Assembly (NCBI GenBank): GCA_916048055.1
Contig: CAJZHL010000006.1
Span: 930,001 to 994,000 of the forward strand
Reading direction: 5' to 3'
DNA: 64,000 nt
From: Pedinophyceae sp. YPF-701
Lineage: Eukaryota > Chlorophyta > Pedinophyceae
This document shows, in pieces, positions 22,112 through 33,953 of this stretch; position 1 is the first letter of the stretch; each line of letters begins with the position of its first letter. The position numbers and the translations under genes were made by a program. Below the pieces are notes generated by a model. The model searched no databases and was not told the DNA's origin. It worked only from the letters and a program-made list of their open reading frames with translations.

Positions 22112-25100
22112 TCACTTCTTCTTCGCCGCGAGTTTCTTCTGCGCTTTGCTCATCTTGCTCTTGGCCTTGATGTTGCTGCGCTCCACCGCGAGGCGCGCCG
22201 CCGCCCGCTCCTCCTCCTTCGCCGCCGCCTCCTCGTTCATCTCCAGGTACTCCGAGTAGTCCGCCTCGTAGTCCTTGAAGTCCCCGTCCTTGATCTCGAT
22301 GACGCGCGTCGAGATCTGCCGCAGGAAGTACCGGTCGTGGCTCACCGCCAGGACCGCCCCGTCGAACGACTTGAGCGCGTGCTCCAGCATCTCCTTCGAC
22401 GGAATGTCGAGGTGGTTCGTCGGCTCGTCCAGGATCAGCAGCGTGGCCGGCGTCAGCATGAACTTGGCCAGCGCCAGCCGCGCCTTCTCGCCGCCCGACA
22501 GCACCGACACCTGCGCGGGGAGCGCTCCGGCGGAACGAAGCGATGGGACCCGGAGCGCTACCGCAGTCGACAGCGCAACGACCCAGGGGGGGGGCTCCTT
22601 GTCGTGTGAGTTGTTCAGTTCGGGCTGGAGGAGCAACGCATGGCGCAAGATCAATCCGCGATTCGCGGCGCGCACCTTCTTCTCCATGGCCTTCCCAGAG
22701 AACATCATCTGTCCGAGGAGCGCCTTGATGGCGTCCAGGTCCGCGTCGGGCGCCGCCAGCTGCAGCGTCTTGAGCACGGTCAGGTCCAGCTCGAGCGCCT
22801 CGGCCTGGTTCTGCTCGAAGTAGTTCGGAACGATGTTGTGCGGGCCGAGCCGCGCGATGCCGTTGTTCGGCTTCTCCAGCCCGCGGATCAGCTTCAGGAA
22901 GGTCGACTTGCCTGCGCGCAAACAGAGTGGCAGCACCGCGTTAGCAGCAGGGCACTGGTGCGATCCCAGGAGCGCCTGCAACGGCCGTGGGGAGCGACGG
23001 AGCTGCGAAGCGGCGCGGGGGCCTCACCGGCTCCGTTGGGTCCGAGGATGGCCACGCGCTCCCCGCGCTGCAGCACGAGGTCGACGTTCTCAAAGAGCTG
23101 CTTGCTGTCGTACTTCTTCGTGAGCTCGAGGCACTCCACGACCACCTGCCCGCAGCGCTCCTCGGTCACGGGGAACTCGAACCGCCGCCGCTTCTCCTCC
23201 CACGGCTTCTCCACGAGCCCGTCCTTCTTCATCCGCTCCAGCTGCTTCTTCGCCTGCTCCGCGCGCCCCGACTGCGCGCCCGCGCTCAGCTTCTGGATCA
23301 TCTCCCGCAGCTTCTTGATCTCCTTCTGCTCCTTCTCGTACGCCACCATCTGCGGCGCGGGCGCGGGAGGAGCAGCGCGTCGCATGCGGTGCGCTTGCGA
23401 GGGCAAGAACGCAACGCACGCTTCGAAGCAATCGTCCAGAAACGGCCGGACACATGCACCGGTCATCGCCGTGCGCGCTGTGGAGCGGCGGCGGCGGCGA
23501 GGCGCGTGGCTTGCGTGCGCGCACCTGCTGCGCGTAGTCCTCGCTCTTCTTGGCCAGGTACGCGGTGTAGTTCCCGTCGTACGTCTTGGCGTACCCGCGC
23601 TCCGTCTCCACGATCTTGGTGCACAGCTGGTCGAGGAACTCTCGGTCGTGGCTCACGATCACCATCGGGATGTCCTGCTCCTTCAGGTAGTTCTCCAGCC
23701 ACTCAATGGTCTCCAAATCAATGTGGTTCGTCGGCTCATCCAGCAGCAGGATGTCCGGGTCCTGCGCAAGGCGACGAGGCGCACGACCACGGCCCGTCAG
23801 AGACCCCTTGGTGCATGCAAGCGCCAGCAAGGAACAAAAACAGGCCCGCGCAGCCCGCGTTATGTCGCTCGTGCACAGCGCCCACATTGCACGCCCAACG
23901 CGTCTCGCGGCAAGGGAGGAACGAGCGCCTCACTGCCCCGGCACACCCCACCACCACAGCATGCAGCGAGGGCAAAGCAGCAGCGGGGGGCATCCGGCTT
24001 GCCTGGAGGAGCAGCTTGCCGAGCATCATGCGCATCTGCCAGCCGCCCGAGAAGGCCGCGACGAGGCGCTCGTTGTCGTCCGCCGCGAACCCCAGCTGCG
24101 CCATCACCTTGTCGATCTTCGCATCCATCGTGTCTGTGTCCAGGTCCGTCGCCTTCCGGTTGAGCTTCTCCATCTCGTCCAGCAGATCCCCCATCCTGCA
24201 GTGGTGCAGCGAGGGCGGTGTGGCGCGGCGAGTTTGCAACGCATCGAAGGTGGAGTGCGCATGCACGCCATCGCCGCGGACTGTGGGGTTCATGAGCCCC
24301 GCGCTGCGGTGCAGGTGCGTGGGCGCACTTCTCCATGTCGTCGCCGATGTTTTCCAGCTCAGAGGTGATCTCGTCGATCCGCTTCAGCACCGACACGCTG
24401 GCCCCAAACACCGACGCCAGCTCCTCCCGGACGGTGCGCGAACCGTCGACGTCGAACTCCTGCTTGAGGTACGCCACCTTCATGTTCTTCTTCGCGCGCA
24501 TGATCTGCGAGAGCCACACCACGCCACGGCGCACGCATGCTCAGAGACGCCACCCCCTCAATCGAAAGCGAACCTCGCGCCGCACCCGCAGGCGGTCCCC
24601 GCGAGGCAGTCCGTGCAATCGAGCAGGAACCTGGGCGGCGCGCGCGCGTGCGGTGCCGCACTCCCCCCTCGCACCTCGCCGCCGTCGGGCTCGATGTTGC
24701 CCATGATGATCTGCAGCTGAGTGGTCTTGCCCGCGCCGTTGTACCCCACCAGCCCCACGCGCTCGCCCTTCTTCACCTCCCACGACACGTCCTTGAGCAC
24801 CTGCGTGTTCTTGAACGTCTTCGAAATGTTCGCCAGACGGATGCCGCTCGTCGACCCCACCAGGCCGTCCGCCATGCGCATCGAGTCGTCGTTGTCGCCG
24901 ATCTCGCCCGCAGCGGCGCCTGCGGGCACGAGCACACAAGCACGCGGATCGCCCCGTGAACGGACCGCTCGGCCGCCGAGGTGCACGCTCTTCATGCGTG
25001 TGCTGCAGTGGCGGTGGTTGGGACGGCAGGCAGACGCCGCGGCGGATAGACGTGCCGGCGGGCGCGTGCTGGCGTGCCGTTGCTCGGCGGGACGCACCGT

Positions 25101-25245
25101 TGGCTCCGTTGGTTCCGTTCGCGCCGTTGGCGCCGTTGCCGTTGCTCTCGGCAGCGCCGTTGGCCTGGGGCGCCTCCGAGGGCGGCTCGTCCGCGACATC
25201 GACGCTCGCGGCCTTCTTCTTCTTCTTCTTCTTCGCCTCGGTCAT
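22112..25245 (-). CDS. ABCF-family ATPase (GCN20/ABCF-type, no membrane segment)
   Basis: A soluble twin-ATPase protein; ABCF members act on ribosomes or in translation control rather than transport. Eight exons (25098-25245, 24675-24919, 24329-24504, 24003-24195, 23525-23761, 23028-23349, 22676-22911, 22112-22510) give 651 aa. The N terminus is Lys-rich with an Asn-Gly-Ala repeat. The first ATPase domain has Walker A GYNGAGKTT (108-116), the signature FSGGWQMRMM and Walker B ILLLDEPTNH. The linker (KEIKKLREMIQKLSAGAQSG) is helical. The second domain has GPNGAGKST (about 438-446), LSGGEKARLALAK and ILDEPTNHLD, and the C terminus is Lys-rich. Both sites look intact. Intron 4 (24002-23762) has GC-AG borders; intron 7 (22675-22511) is 165 bases, in frame and stop-free. 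The start is the only ATG ahead of the Lys run. Confidence 0.95.
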
Positions 25246-26228
25246 GACGAGGCGAGCGGGCCGCATCCGCACGCCGGCCACGCGCCTGCAACGCACCGCG
25301 AGCGCACGCACGCTCCGTGGGCGGCCACAAAACAGCAGGCGCCGTTCCTCGCGATGCGCGGCACATTCGCCCCTCATCTGCCACATCCAGGTGAAGTAGC
25401 AGCAGAGAGCAGAGGGACTCGCAGTGGTTTGCCCGGGAGGCCTCAGATGCGGGGCTACCGGGACGGGAGGGGCTCCGCGGGGATAAGAGCGCGGCTGTGC
25501 GGGCGCAAGACGGGGAGTGATGACACGTTTCGCGGCTTCGAAGGCCGGATGTCAGTCCTCGTCGTGCGCACAGCGGGGGAGATCGTTTACCTGGGCAGCA
25601 TGGGCGCGGCCAGGCCCGGCCGAGCCGGGGTGCGCAGGCACTGAGACGCTTGGAGCGCGTACATCGCGGCTGTGGGCGCCAAAATCTCAAGGGCGCTCTC
25701 GCGCTTGCGTTTCTAGCTAGTGTCGCGTGCGAGGGGACCGCCGGATGATTCGGGGGGGTCCCGGGTGCCACGCAAGCCCCTTCCTCAACTGGGAGCCAGG
25801 AATTCCCGATTGTCGTCGGGCTGCTTCGATTGAGCGGCCAGCGCCGAGCTGCGTCGTCCGGAATTGATCGCTGCCGAGAGAGTTCGGTGGCGAGGCGTGC
25901 GGCCCGCGCAACCGAGCGCGGGGCTGCGGAGCGCCGCTGCGTCAGTGCTCGGGACCCTATTGCAGGAGCTTGAGAGGCCCCCGCTGCGCGACCGGCCGCG
26001 AGTTCCGGGCCTCTAGGTGGCGGGGATCACTCACCGCTCTCCGCGCAAGGGTCAGATTGGCGGGTTCCGCGCTGTGGGCGGACGTAGTGGGGTGCAACTG
26101 CCCGGAACTCACTCGGACGGCGCGCGCAGTCAGACCGTGTCAGGCGTCGCTTGCGGGATTGCGCGGAGGACGTCTGTTTTCTCCGCGTCGAGGATCCGAG
26201 GTCGGTTGGGTCATCTGTTGCGCGTGCG
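25246..26228. promoter_or_regulatory. Divergent intergenic region, 983 bases
   Basis: Lies between the starts of the ABCF gene (-) and the uridine kinase-UPRT gene (+). Nothing coding could be supported. No TATA box is obvious on either strand. Confidence 0.4.
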
Positions 26229-28667
26229 ATGTCGGAGCGCACGGCGTTCATCATCGGGGTGGCGGGGGGCACGGCGTCGGGCAAGACGACGGTGTGCGAG
26301 GAGATCGTGAACCGCCTGAACGAGCAGTGCGTCGTCATGCTCAGCCAGGACTCGTTCTACCGGTGAGCGCGCCGCAACGCACGCAGGACGGAGCGACTCC
26401 AGCACGTCCTGCGCCACCGGGCCAGTGCGGCCGTCGCTGCGCGCGGAACGAGCCATCATGATGTCGTTCCCCTTACTCTCGAGCTCAGAGTGACACGGAC
26501 TTGGCAGCGTGCTATTCGCGGCCGTTTCGTGAGTCCAGGGTGTGTCAATTGGCCACCGATGGAGGCTCAATGGTTGCCGGCACCATCCCATGTTGTCTCG
26601 CAGCGGTTTGACGCCCGAGGAGGAGGCGAACGTCAAGGAGTACAACTTCGACCACCCGAGCGCCTTCGACGAGGACCTCATCATCGACACCATTTGCAAG
26701 CTCCGCGCCGGCCAGGGCGTCGAGGTGTGCCGGGAGCCGCGCGCCCCCGAACGCAGCCCCAGGCGGGGCGCCCGCACCCGCACGCCGCCGCCCTCGCCCC
26801 GCGCGGACGCCCCCGACCGCGCGCGCGACCGCCGCGGCCTCCCCGCAGGTGCCGATATACGACTTCGAGAGGCACCAGCGGGCCGAGGAGACCACCCGCG
26901 TGAACCCGGCCGACGTCATCATTCTGGAGGGCATCCTCGTGCTACACATGGAGCGCATCCGCGAGCTGTGCAACATGAAGGTCTTCGTCGACACCGACGA
27001 CGACCTCAGGCGCGCGCCCACCTCACCTGCGCGCCCGCCGACGGTGCTGGGGAAGCGCGCGCGTATGCGAGACGACGCAACGCGCCCATATGTGTCGCCC
27101 CGTCGCGTTCCTGGCACTCGATAGCGTCGAGAGCCTCGCTGTGCGCCCCCGCTGCTCTCTGCCCGCCCATGTGCTGCAACTTGCGCGTGGCCTGCAGGCT
27201 GGCGCGGCGCATCCAGCGCGACATCGCGGACCGCGGGCGCGACGTGCGCGGCGTCATTTCGCAGTACACGCGCTTCGTCAAGCCGGCGTTCGACACCTTC
27301 GTGTCGCCCTCCAAGCGCTACGCGGACGTCATCATCCCGTGGGGCAACAACACCAACGTGGTGGCCATCGACCTCATCTCGCAACACATCCAGTCCAAGC
27401 TCTGCCAGCACGAACTCAAGCGCGTCCACCACAACCTCCAGGTCATCCGCTCCAACTTCCAAATCCGCGGCATGCACACCATCATCCGGGATCGCACCAC
27501 CTCGCGCTCCGACTTCGTGTTCTACTCCGACCGCCTCCTCCGCCTCGTCGTCGAGGCCGGGCTCGGGTTCCTGCCGTTCCGCGAAAAGGCAAGCTCGCGC
27601 CAAGCGCCTGACTCACGCCGCCTCACACATGCGCGCTTGCTTCTTGCCGCAGCGCTTGCGGCGCGCCCGGGCCGCTCGACGGTTTGCACGTACGGAGCGA
27701 AGGTGCTTCACGTGGGCCGCCTTCATCGCGTCGAGGTGCCCGCAGGTGGTGCAGACGCCGGTCGGGGACTGGTACGTGGGGTTGGAGTTTGCCCGGAAGC
27801 TGTGCGGGGTGGCGCTGATCCGGTCAGGGGAGGCGATGGAGACGGCGCTGCGGGACTGCTGCAAGGGCATCAAGATCGGGAAGATCCTCGTCCACAGGTG
27901 CGTTGTGCCGCCAACACCAGCGGCAGATGATGACGGCTCGCGCGTTCCCGCCCTGCTCTTCGCATGCATGGCCGCCGGTCGCGCGACGACACGATGCTGC
28001 GCACCCAAGATCCAGCTATCTTCGATCGGGCGCGGGGGCGCCGGCACCTGCCGAGTTTCAATGCTGTCGAACGAGACTGGCGCAGCCAAGACGCTGCCAA
28101 CCAACGCCGCCGACGACCACCGCGCCGTGCTTCGCAGATCAGCCGCGGACGACATCGACCAGCCCGACATGATCTACGAGCGCCTCCCCGCGGACATTGC
28201 CGACCGCCACGTGCTGCTGATGGACCCCATCCTCGGAACCGGGAACACCGCCACCCAGGCCATCGAGGTACGCGGACGTCACGACCTCCGTCGCTCACGA
28301 CGATGTTTGTCCCCCACGCAGACGCACGGAATATGAAACACGCGTCGAAGTACCATCAAGACACACACGTGTTTCTTGGGCGTCCCTTCCGGGACAGATA
28401 GACCAGCGAGACGCTCGATGCCTGCACAGGAGGCCGTTCACGTGCGTGTGTGCGCTCCCACCCGCTGTGCAGCTGTTGTTGTCCAAGGGTGTGCCGGAGA
28501 CCAACATTCTGTTCCTCACGCTCATCTCCGCGCCGCCGGGGATCCGCAAGGTGTGCACGCTGTACCCGAACCTCAAGGTGATCACTAGCGAGATTGACGA
28601 CGACGTGGCGGGCGGATCCGTGCGCCCAGGCGTGGGGGAGTTCGGTGACCGATACTATAGCAGTTGA
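26229..28667 (+). CDS. Uridine/cytidine kinase - uracil phosphoribosyltransferase fusion
   Basis: Pyrimidine salvage enzyme: the N-terminal half phosphorylates uridine/cytidine, and the C-terminal half makes UMP from uracil and PRPP. Seven exons (26229-26362, 26604-26724, 26849-27009, 27198-27588, 27746-27897, 28138-28267, 28473-28667) give 427 aa. The kinase P-loop is GGTASGKTT (13-21), followed by [20 protein letters not shown] and [10 protein letters not shown]. The UPRT half shows [34 protein letters not shown], the PRPP loop [14 protein letters not shown] and the uracil-site end VGEFGDRYY. In many plant fusions the UPRT half is the less certain activity; here its motifs look complete. 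Introns 3 (27010-27197) and 4 (27589-27745) both have GC-AG borders. Intron 5 (27898-28137) is 240 bases, in frame and stop-free. Confidence 0.95.
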
Positions 28668-29406
28668 GGGGCCGGGGGACGTGTTGCACGAACAGAGGTG
28701 ATGCGACGCGAATGTAAAGGGCCGGGGGCGTGCGAGCAGGAGGCAGGGTGCCAAGGGTCGGGCCGACAGGGTGACGCAGGGGGCGATTCTGCTGAGGGTG
28801 TGGCGGTGCACGGTTGCAGTGACAGCGTGAACGCGAAAGAACCGACGGCGACAGCCGATGTGCGTGGAGCCAACACTCCCCAGTCAGTTTGGAAGCAAGA
28901 AGCCGTCACACAGACGACCCCAGCATGGTTGGTGTGTCATTCGACCGCCTCAATCGCGCCACACCGTTCACCGGCTGCGTCACGTCGGCCCCGACAACGC
29001 CTCCGCGAGGCTCGCCCGGTACCTTGACCGCCTCCCGAACACCGCCGCGACCTGCCCAAGCTGCCGGCCCCAGTGCGTGTGGTGGACGACGCCATCTGGC
29101 CGGGCGCTGGAATGCGCGTTGGGCAGCGCCTGCACACGGACCCGATCGGCCCGTGCGGGCCTGCGACAGCGGATCACCCGTGTGTGCGAGGGAAGGGTGC
29201 GGCGGCGCATGCGCGATGGGAGTTGGGCGAAGTGCCGTTGGTCTTGGCGACGGTCGGTGCTGTGTGCGCTCTGCGGCGCTGCGCGTCGAAAAACGCCTTC
29301 TGGTTCGTAGTGTGGTAGATTGGTATGTATGTGCATTGGCAAGTAAGTGTGTGTGTTCGGGAGTGCGAGCTTCGGTGCGCTGTGAGGCGGTGTGCACGCC
29401 GAGGCG
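28668..29406. other. 3' region between the UCK-UPRT and 4E-T-like genes
   Basis: These 739 bases lie between two convergent stops. GC drops compared with the exons and GTGTGT-type stretches appear near 29320-29360. The TGTAA candidate at 28713 lies here. No coding segment supported. Confidence 0.45.
28713..28717 (+). terminator. TGTAA poly(A)-signal candidate for the UCK-UPRT gene
   Basis: TGTAA on the sense strand, 46 bases past the stop codon. Confidence 0.45.
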
Positions 29407-32400
29407 CTACTGCATCCTGCCCGACAGGCCAGCGCCGCCCGCCCCGGCCGGCATGTGCATGTTGCGCGCCATCTGCGCCGCCGCAGGGCCAGGCATGCTG
29501 CCGTGCGGCATCATCATCCCCATGTGTCCTGCGAGCAGCGGAACCCAGACAGAGCGGGTGAGGGGCAAACTCTCAGCACACGATCGACTCTCGAGCGTCA
29601 CGTGTGGCCCGACCCCGGCAGCTGCTCATCGCGACACTAGGCACGCGTGCGTCGCACGCACCTTGCGGCACGCCGTGAGGCGCCCCCTGGGGCTGCAGGC
29701 CCATGCTCCCCATCGACGCGCTCAGGGCCGCCATTTGCATGTTGTGCGGCCGCGCCTGCGCCTGCGCCTGCGCCGCGCGGGCCCACTGCTCATGCGACAT
29801 GCGCCCCTGCGCCTGTGCTAGAGCCATCGCCTGCGTGCACGCGACCATGAGGGCGGGTGAGGACACCGCTGCTGCTAGAGACAGGGGAAGAGGAAGGGGA
29901 CCGTTCGCGAAACAAAGACGACGTCTGCGCTGCGTGTTCGACCTGCCCGCGATCACGTGCGTATGTGTCTCACCTGCGCGTGCGCGTGGGCCTGCGCCTG
30001 GGCGTGGGCGTGCGCCTCTGCATGCGCCGGGTGTACCTGAGGTGCCCCTGGGCCCGCGCTTCCTGGCACGGGCATGCCCGCGAAGCGCTGCTGCAGGTGC
30101 GGGGGCAGCGAGACGCCCGGCGGGAGGCGCCCGGGCTGTCCAGGCCCGCGAAACGCCGCGGCCTGGGCGGGGTCGGTGATCATCACCATGGGATTCCCCT
30201 GGGCGTGTCCCTGGCCGTGCATGCGCTGCATGGGGTGCGCTGCAGGGGACCGGGGGAAGCAAGAGGAGTGAAGCATGGTTCCAAACAGAGCGCGACTGCT
30301 GCGTCGTCGTCGTCGCACCACACTCGGTGTCCAGCGTGGTTCGAACGCGGGCCATGGGCGCCCCGCACATCTCCAACAACACAACAGAAAGGATCTGCTT
30401 GACCGGCAACTGCGCTTTCAGCCCGGGTCGATGCACGCGGTACACGCTCGGGCACCGCCACGCACCTTGCTGGGCCGTTCCCGTCGCGGTGGGGTTGCCC
30501 CCGTACGCGGCCTGCACGTGCTGCATCGCTCCGCCACGCGCCTGCGCCCCCTGTGATACGCTCGACAGTAGCTGCTGCAGCTGGTCTGGTCGCGGCCCCG
30601 CCCCGGGGCGCGCTTGCATCGCTGCAGAGGTTGCGCCAGGGGGCATGCTGCCGGGCACGCCCTGCCCAGGAACCCCGCCGCCGCGGTGCCGCTGGATGTA
30701 CTGCAGCGCTGCCAGTAGCGGGTCGTTTTGCGAGCTGTCGCCGCCGCCTGGCCGGGCGCTCTGCTGCTGCTGTTGTTGCTGTTGCTGCTGCTTTTGCTGC
30801 TGCTGCTGCTGCTGCTGCTGTTGCTGCTGCTGCAGCTGCTTCTGCATGAGCTGCATGATCTGCGCGTTCGGGTGGTGCGCCTCGCTCGTCGGCATCCCCG
30901 GTCGCTGCTGATGCACCTGCTGAAGCTGCATCTTTTGCAGCTGCTGCAACAACTGCTGCTGCTGTTGCTGCGTTGCCTGCGGCTGCTGCGGATGCTGCTG
31001 CAGCTGTTGCTGGATGAGCCGCTGCTGCTGTTCCAGCTGAAGGCGCATGATGTTCTGCTGATGTTGTTGTTGCTGCTGCTGCTGCGCCGGCAGCTGCTGC
31101 TGCGGCGGCTGCTGCTGTTGCGGCTGCTTCTGCTGCGCCTGCGCCGGTGCGCCGTCGTCCTTCCGCACGCCCAGCAGGCTCAGCAGGTGCCGCGCAGCCT
31201 CCTGGTTGGACCCCGCCTGCCCCTGTGCACCGGCGCTGCTCGGGGGCTGCTGTTGCTGCTGCGGCCCGTTCTGCTGGTTCTGCGCGCCCCCACGGCCGAG
31301 CAGGGCCATGATCGTCTGCGAGGCGTTCGGCGCCGCCCCGCCGCCGCCGCCCCCGAACCCGGGCGGCCGTGCCAAGTTGCCCCCTGGCGCTGGGGCGGGC
31401 TGCACCGCGGGCCGCACGGGCGGCAGCCGCGGGCCGATCGTGTGCAGCGCCCAGTTGTCGGGCTCCGCGGCCGGGGCTGCGCCGGCCCCCGCCGCTGGCG
31501 CCGCGGCCGCCCCGCGTCGCCGTTGCGGGGCCCCGCCGCGCCCGGCCCCTGCCGCGCCCGCGCCGGCGTCCCGCGCGCTCGCGGCGCCTCCCACGCTGGC
31601 GGCGTCGCCCCCCTCCTTCTTGCGCTGCTCCTCGTCCTCCCGCAGGATCTCCTCGAACACGTCGTCCGTGGCGTCCTCCATCGGGCCGTCGCCCAGGTTG
31701 CCCGCCCAGGCGCGGTGCCGGGCCTGCCGCTCGCGCTCGATGTCGTCAATGCCGACCGCCATGTTGCTGAAGAACCCGAAGCCCTCGCCGTCGTCCCCGC
31801 CCAGCCCGCCCCCCGCGTCGCCGTCCATCCACTCGGGCGTGGGCCCGTCGTCCAGCCATTCCGGCCGCGGCTCGCTGTCCGGGTCGTTCCAGTGCCCGCC
31901 GCCCCCGCGGGTGTCGTTGTCGCGCCAGTGCCCGCCCCCGCGGTTGTCGCGCCGCGCGTCCCGCCCCCCGCGGTCCTTGGACGGGCCCCACTCGGAGTCC
32001 CAGCGCCCCGAGCTCGGGCCGTGCGGGCGCTTCGGCGACAGGAGGACGTCGTCGCCGCGGCTGGAGCTGATCTGCGCGCTCCCGTCGATCAGCGCGCTCG
32101 AGACCTGCCGCCGCGGGACGTACAGGCCGTCGCGGGAGGCGTCCCCGCGTGAGTTGGGCGGGCGGTCCGAGGCCTGGAAGCCCTTGCTGGGTGTGAAGCG
32201 ACGCGCGTGGTCCGACGAGTCCTCGTAGCGGTTCCTGGAGCCGCGGAGAGGCGCGTGGGCGGGACCGTGAGCCGGGGCGCGCGGCGCGCGACGCGCGGGG
32301 CGCGCGGTGCGTGCGAAGCGAGTGCGCACCTGGAGGGAGACTGTCGCGCCGCTAGGGCCTTCAGGGCGTCGCGGTCCAGGATCCTGCCCTGCACGTCGAA

Positions 32401-32463
32401 GATCGAGTCGACCTTCAGCTGGTTCCGCAGCGCGAGCAGCTCGTCCTTCGTGTACGACGGCAT
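29407..32463 (-). CDS. Gln-rich eIF4E-binding protein, 4E-T-like
   Basis: Likely a translational repressor that binds the cap protein eIF4E and sits in P-bodies. Five exons (32330-32463, 30466-32234, 29974-30239, 29662-29830, 29407-29528) give 819 aa, phases consistent. The protein opens MPSYTKDELLALRNQ, where Y4-TKDE-L9-L10 fits the canonical eIF4E-binding motif Y-x4-L-hydrophobic in the same N-terminal place as in metazoan 4E-T (YTKEELL). Next comes an Arg/Gly/Asp-rich part with RPEWLDDGPTPEWMDGD and GFGFFSNMAVGIDDIERERQ, echoing the EPEW...F block of 4E-T. Long polyGln stretches follow (exon 2), with NDPLLAALQYIQRHR and a Met/Gln/His-rich C terminus. The motif and layout are seen; the 4E-T assignment is inference because the rest is low complexity. 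GIGYF-like or another 4E-binding protein is the alternative. Divergent from SFT2. Confidence 0.72.
30761..30845. repeat. CAG/CAA repeat encoding polyglutamine
   Basis: A nearly pure run of CTG/TTG triplets on the plus strand, read as CAG/CAA (polyGln with one Lys break) in exon 2 of the 4E-T-like gene. Further, more interrupted Gln runs extend to about 31280. Confidence 0.9.
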
Positions 32464-32995
32464 CCTGCCCGTCGCTTGTTGAGGTGGGACAACTCCGGCG
32501 ATCACACTCGCATCCCCGCCGGAACGGATCGACCGCGACCGCGGACGTTGGGATCGCGCCGTGGAGTACACGAACCGCCGTGAGGTCTGCGTGGAGGCGC
32601 CGGGGGCGCGCGGCAACGGCCGCCCTGGCTGCAACCTCCTCGCTTGAGTCGGGGTCGCACGAACGCGCTGGAGTCCCTCGATTCCCTTCCCCCTACGCAC
32701 CACATTGCCTGGGGCCGCGGCCAGCCGCACACAATGCCCGAGCAGCGTTCCAGTCCCGGAACGAGCCGCTGCGTCGCGTGCGAGCGTCCCTGCACCGCGA
32801 GGCAGCGCCAGCGCGCCTGCGTCCGGGCGCAAGCGCGCCCACAAGGCACCGGGCGCCCACTACCCCGCGGCCCGCGCGAGCGCCTGCGACGCCTGCGGGC
32901 ACGAGGCGGCGCATTCTAGGTGATCGTGAGGGCGTGACGGCGCGATTCGGCGCACGAACGTTGCGGGGGTCGGGGGAGAGCTCCTGCTGGGCGCG
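32464..32995. promoter_or_regulatory. Divergent intergenic region, 532 bases
   Basis: Lies between the start codons of the 4E-T-like gene (-) and SFT2 (+). It must carry both promoters. No TATA box or coding segment seen. Confidence 0.45.
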
Positions 32996-33953
32996 ATGTT
33001 TGGGGGCGGTGGTGGCGTGGGGGTGAGCAGCGCGGGCGGGAGCGGGGTGGGCGAGCGGCTGTCGGGGATGTGGAAGAACGCGAAGGTGTCGGTCGGGATC
33101 GAGCAGCCCGAGGAGCGCTCGATGTTGCAGCGGCTCGAGGACGCCACCACGCTGGACAGCACCTCGGTACGTCACGCCCGCATGCAGTCGGCTTTTCTCG
33201 ACTCCCGTCGCCTCCGTACTTCTCGACTGCATCGCGCGGCCCCACGCGCGCGCGCCGCGGGCCCCCGCGCCCGCCCGACCGCCGGACGCGACCCCGCGCC
33301 GCCCGCACCACGTCGCCGCAGAGGATGTACGGGTTCGGTTTCTGCTTCGTGTTCGGGCTCATCATGATGGGGCTGGCAGTGCTCTTCATCTGGACGTTCA
33401 ACATCCGGAAGTTCGCGCTGGCGTTCACCCTCGGCAACCTCCTGCTCGTCGCGTCGACCATGTTCCTCATGGGGCCCGTCAAGCAGGCGCGTCCCGCACC
33501 GCACGTGCCCCGCATGGCACACGTGCAGCACATCTGCAATCTGGGCCCGACCGCCCGCCCCGCCGGCGACGGAGCCGACGGCACGCACGCGTCCGCATCC
33601 GTGCGTGCTCGGTCCGCCGCGCGGACGCCCCCCGACCACGAGAGGGCGCCCTGTCGCACGCGCGTTGCGTTGCGAGACTTCGTTCCTCGAGTGCCGGCTG
33701 CTCGCAGATCCGCTCGATGATGGACAAGGGCCGCATCTACGCGACGGGCGCGTTCTTCGGCTCCATGGCGCTGACGCTCTTCGTGACCCTCAAGCTGCAG
33801 TCGTTCATCCTCGCCGTGCCGTGCGTCGTGGTCGAGGTGCTCGCGCTCCTGTGGTACTGCGCCTCCTACATCCCCTTCGGACAGTCCGTGCTCCGGTCGA
33901 TCTTCTCGCGCTGCATGGGCGGCAGCTGCTTCGGGGAGGACAGCCAGGTCTGA
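32996..33953 (+). CDS. SFT2-family vesicle transport membrane protein
   Basis: Golgi/endosome membrane protein of the SFT2 (Got1/Sft2) family, which helps fusion of retrograde vesicles with the Golgi. Three exons (32996-33166, 33322-33486, 33708-33953) give 193 aa. The N-terminal cytosolic part is Gly-rich and then acidic (LQRLEDATTLDSTS). Four hydrophobic helices follow: GFGFCFVFGLIMMGLAVLFI, FALAFTLGNLLLVASTMFLM, ATGAFFGSMALTLFVTL and the last pair around ILAVPCVVVEVLALLWY. The family hallmarks MGPVKQ after helix 2 and WYCASYIPFGQ near the end are both present. Intron 2 (33487-33707) has GC-AG borders: the exon ends at the conserved MGPVKQ and resumes with IRSMMDKGR, as in other family members. 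Next gene is AIG1-like on the same strand. Confidence 0.93.

Noticed and set aside
30728-32152. Plus-strand Leu-rich frame of 474 codons
   Set aside because: It is the antisense of the polyGln gene; CTG repeats give polyLeu. No motif and no exon structure of its own.
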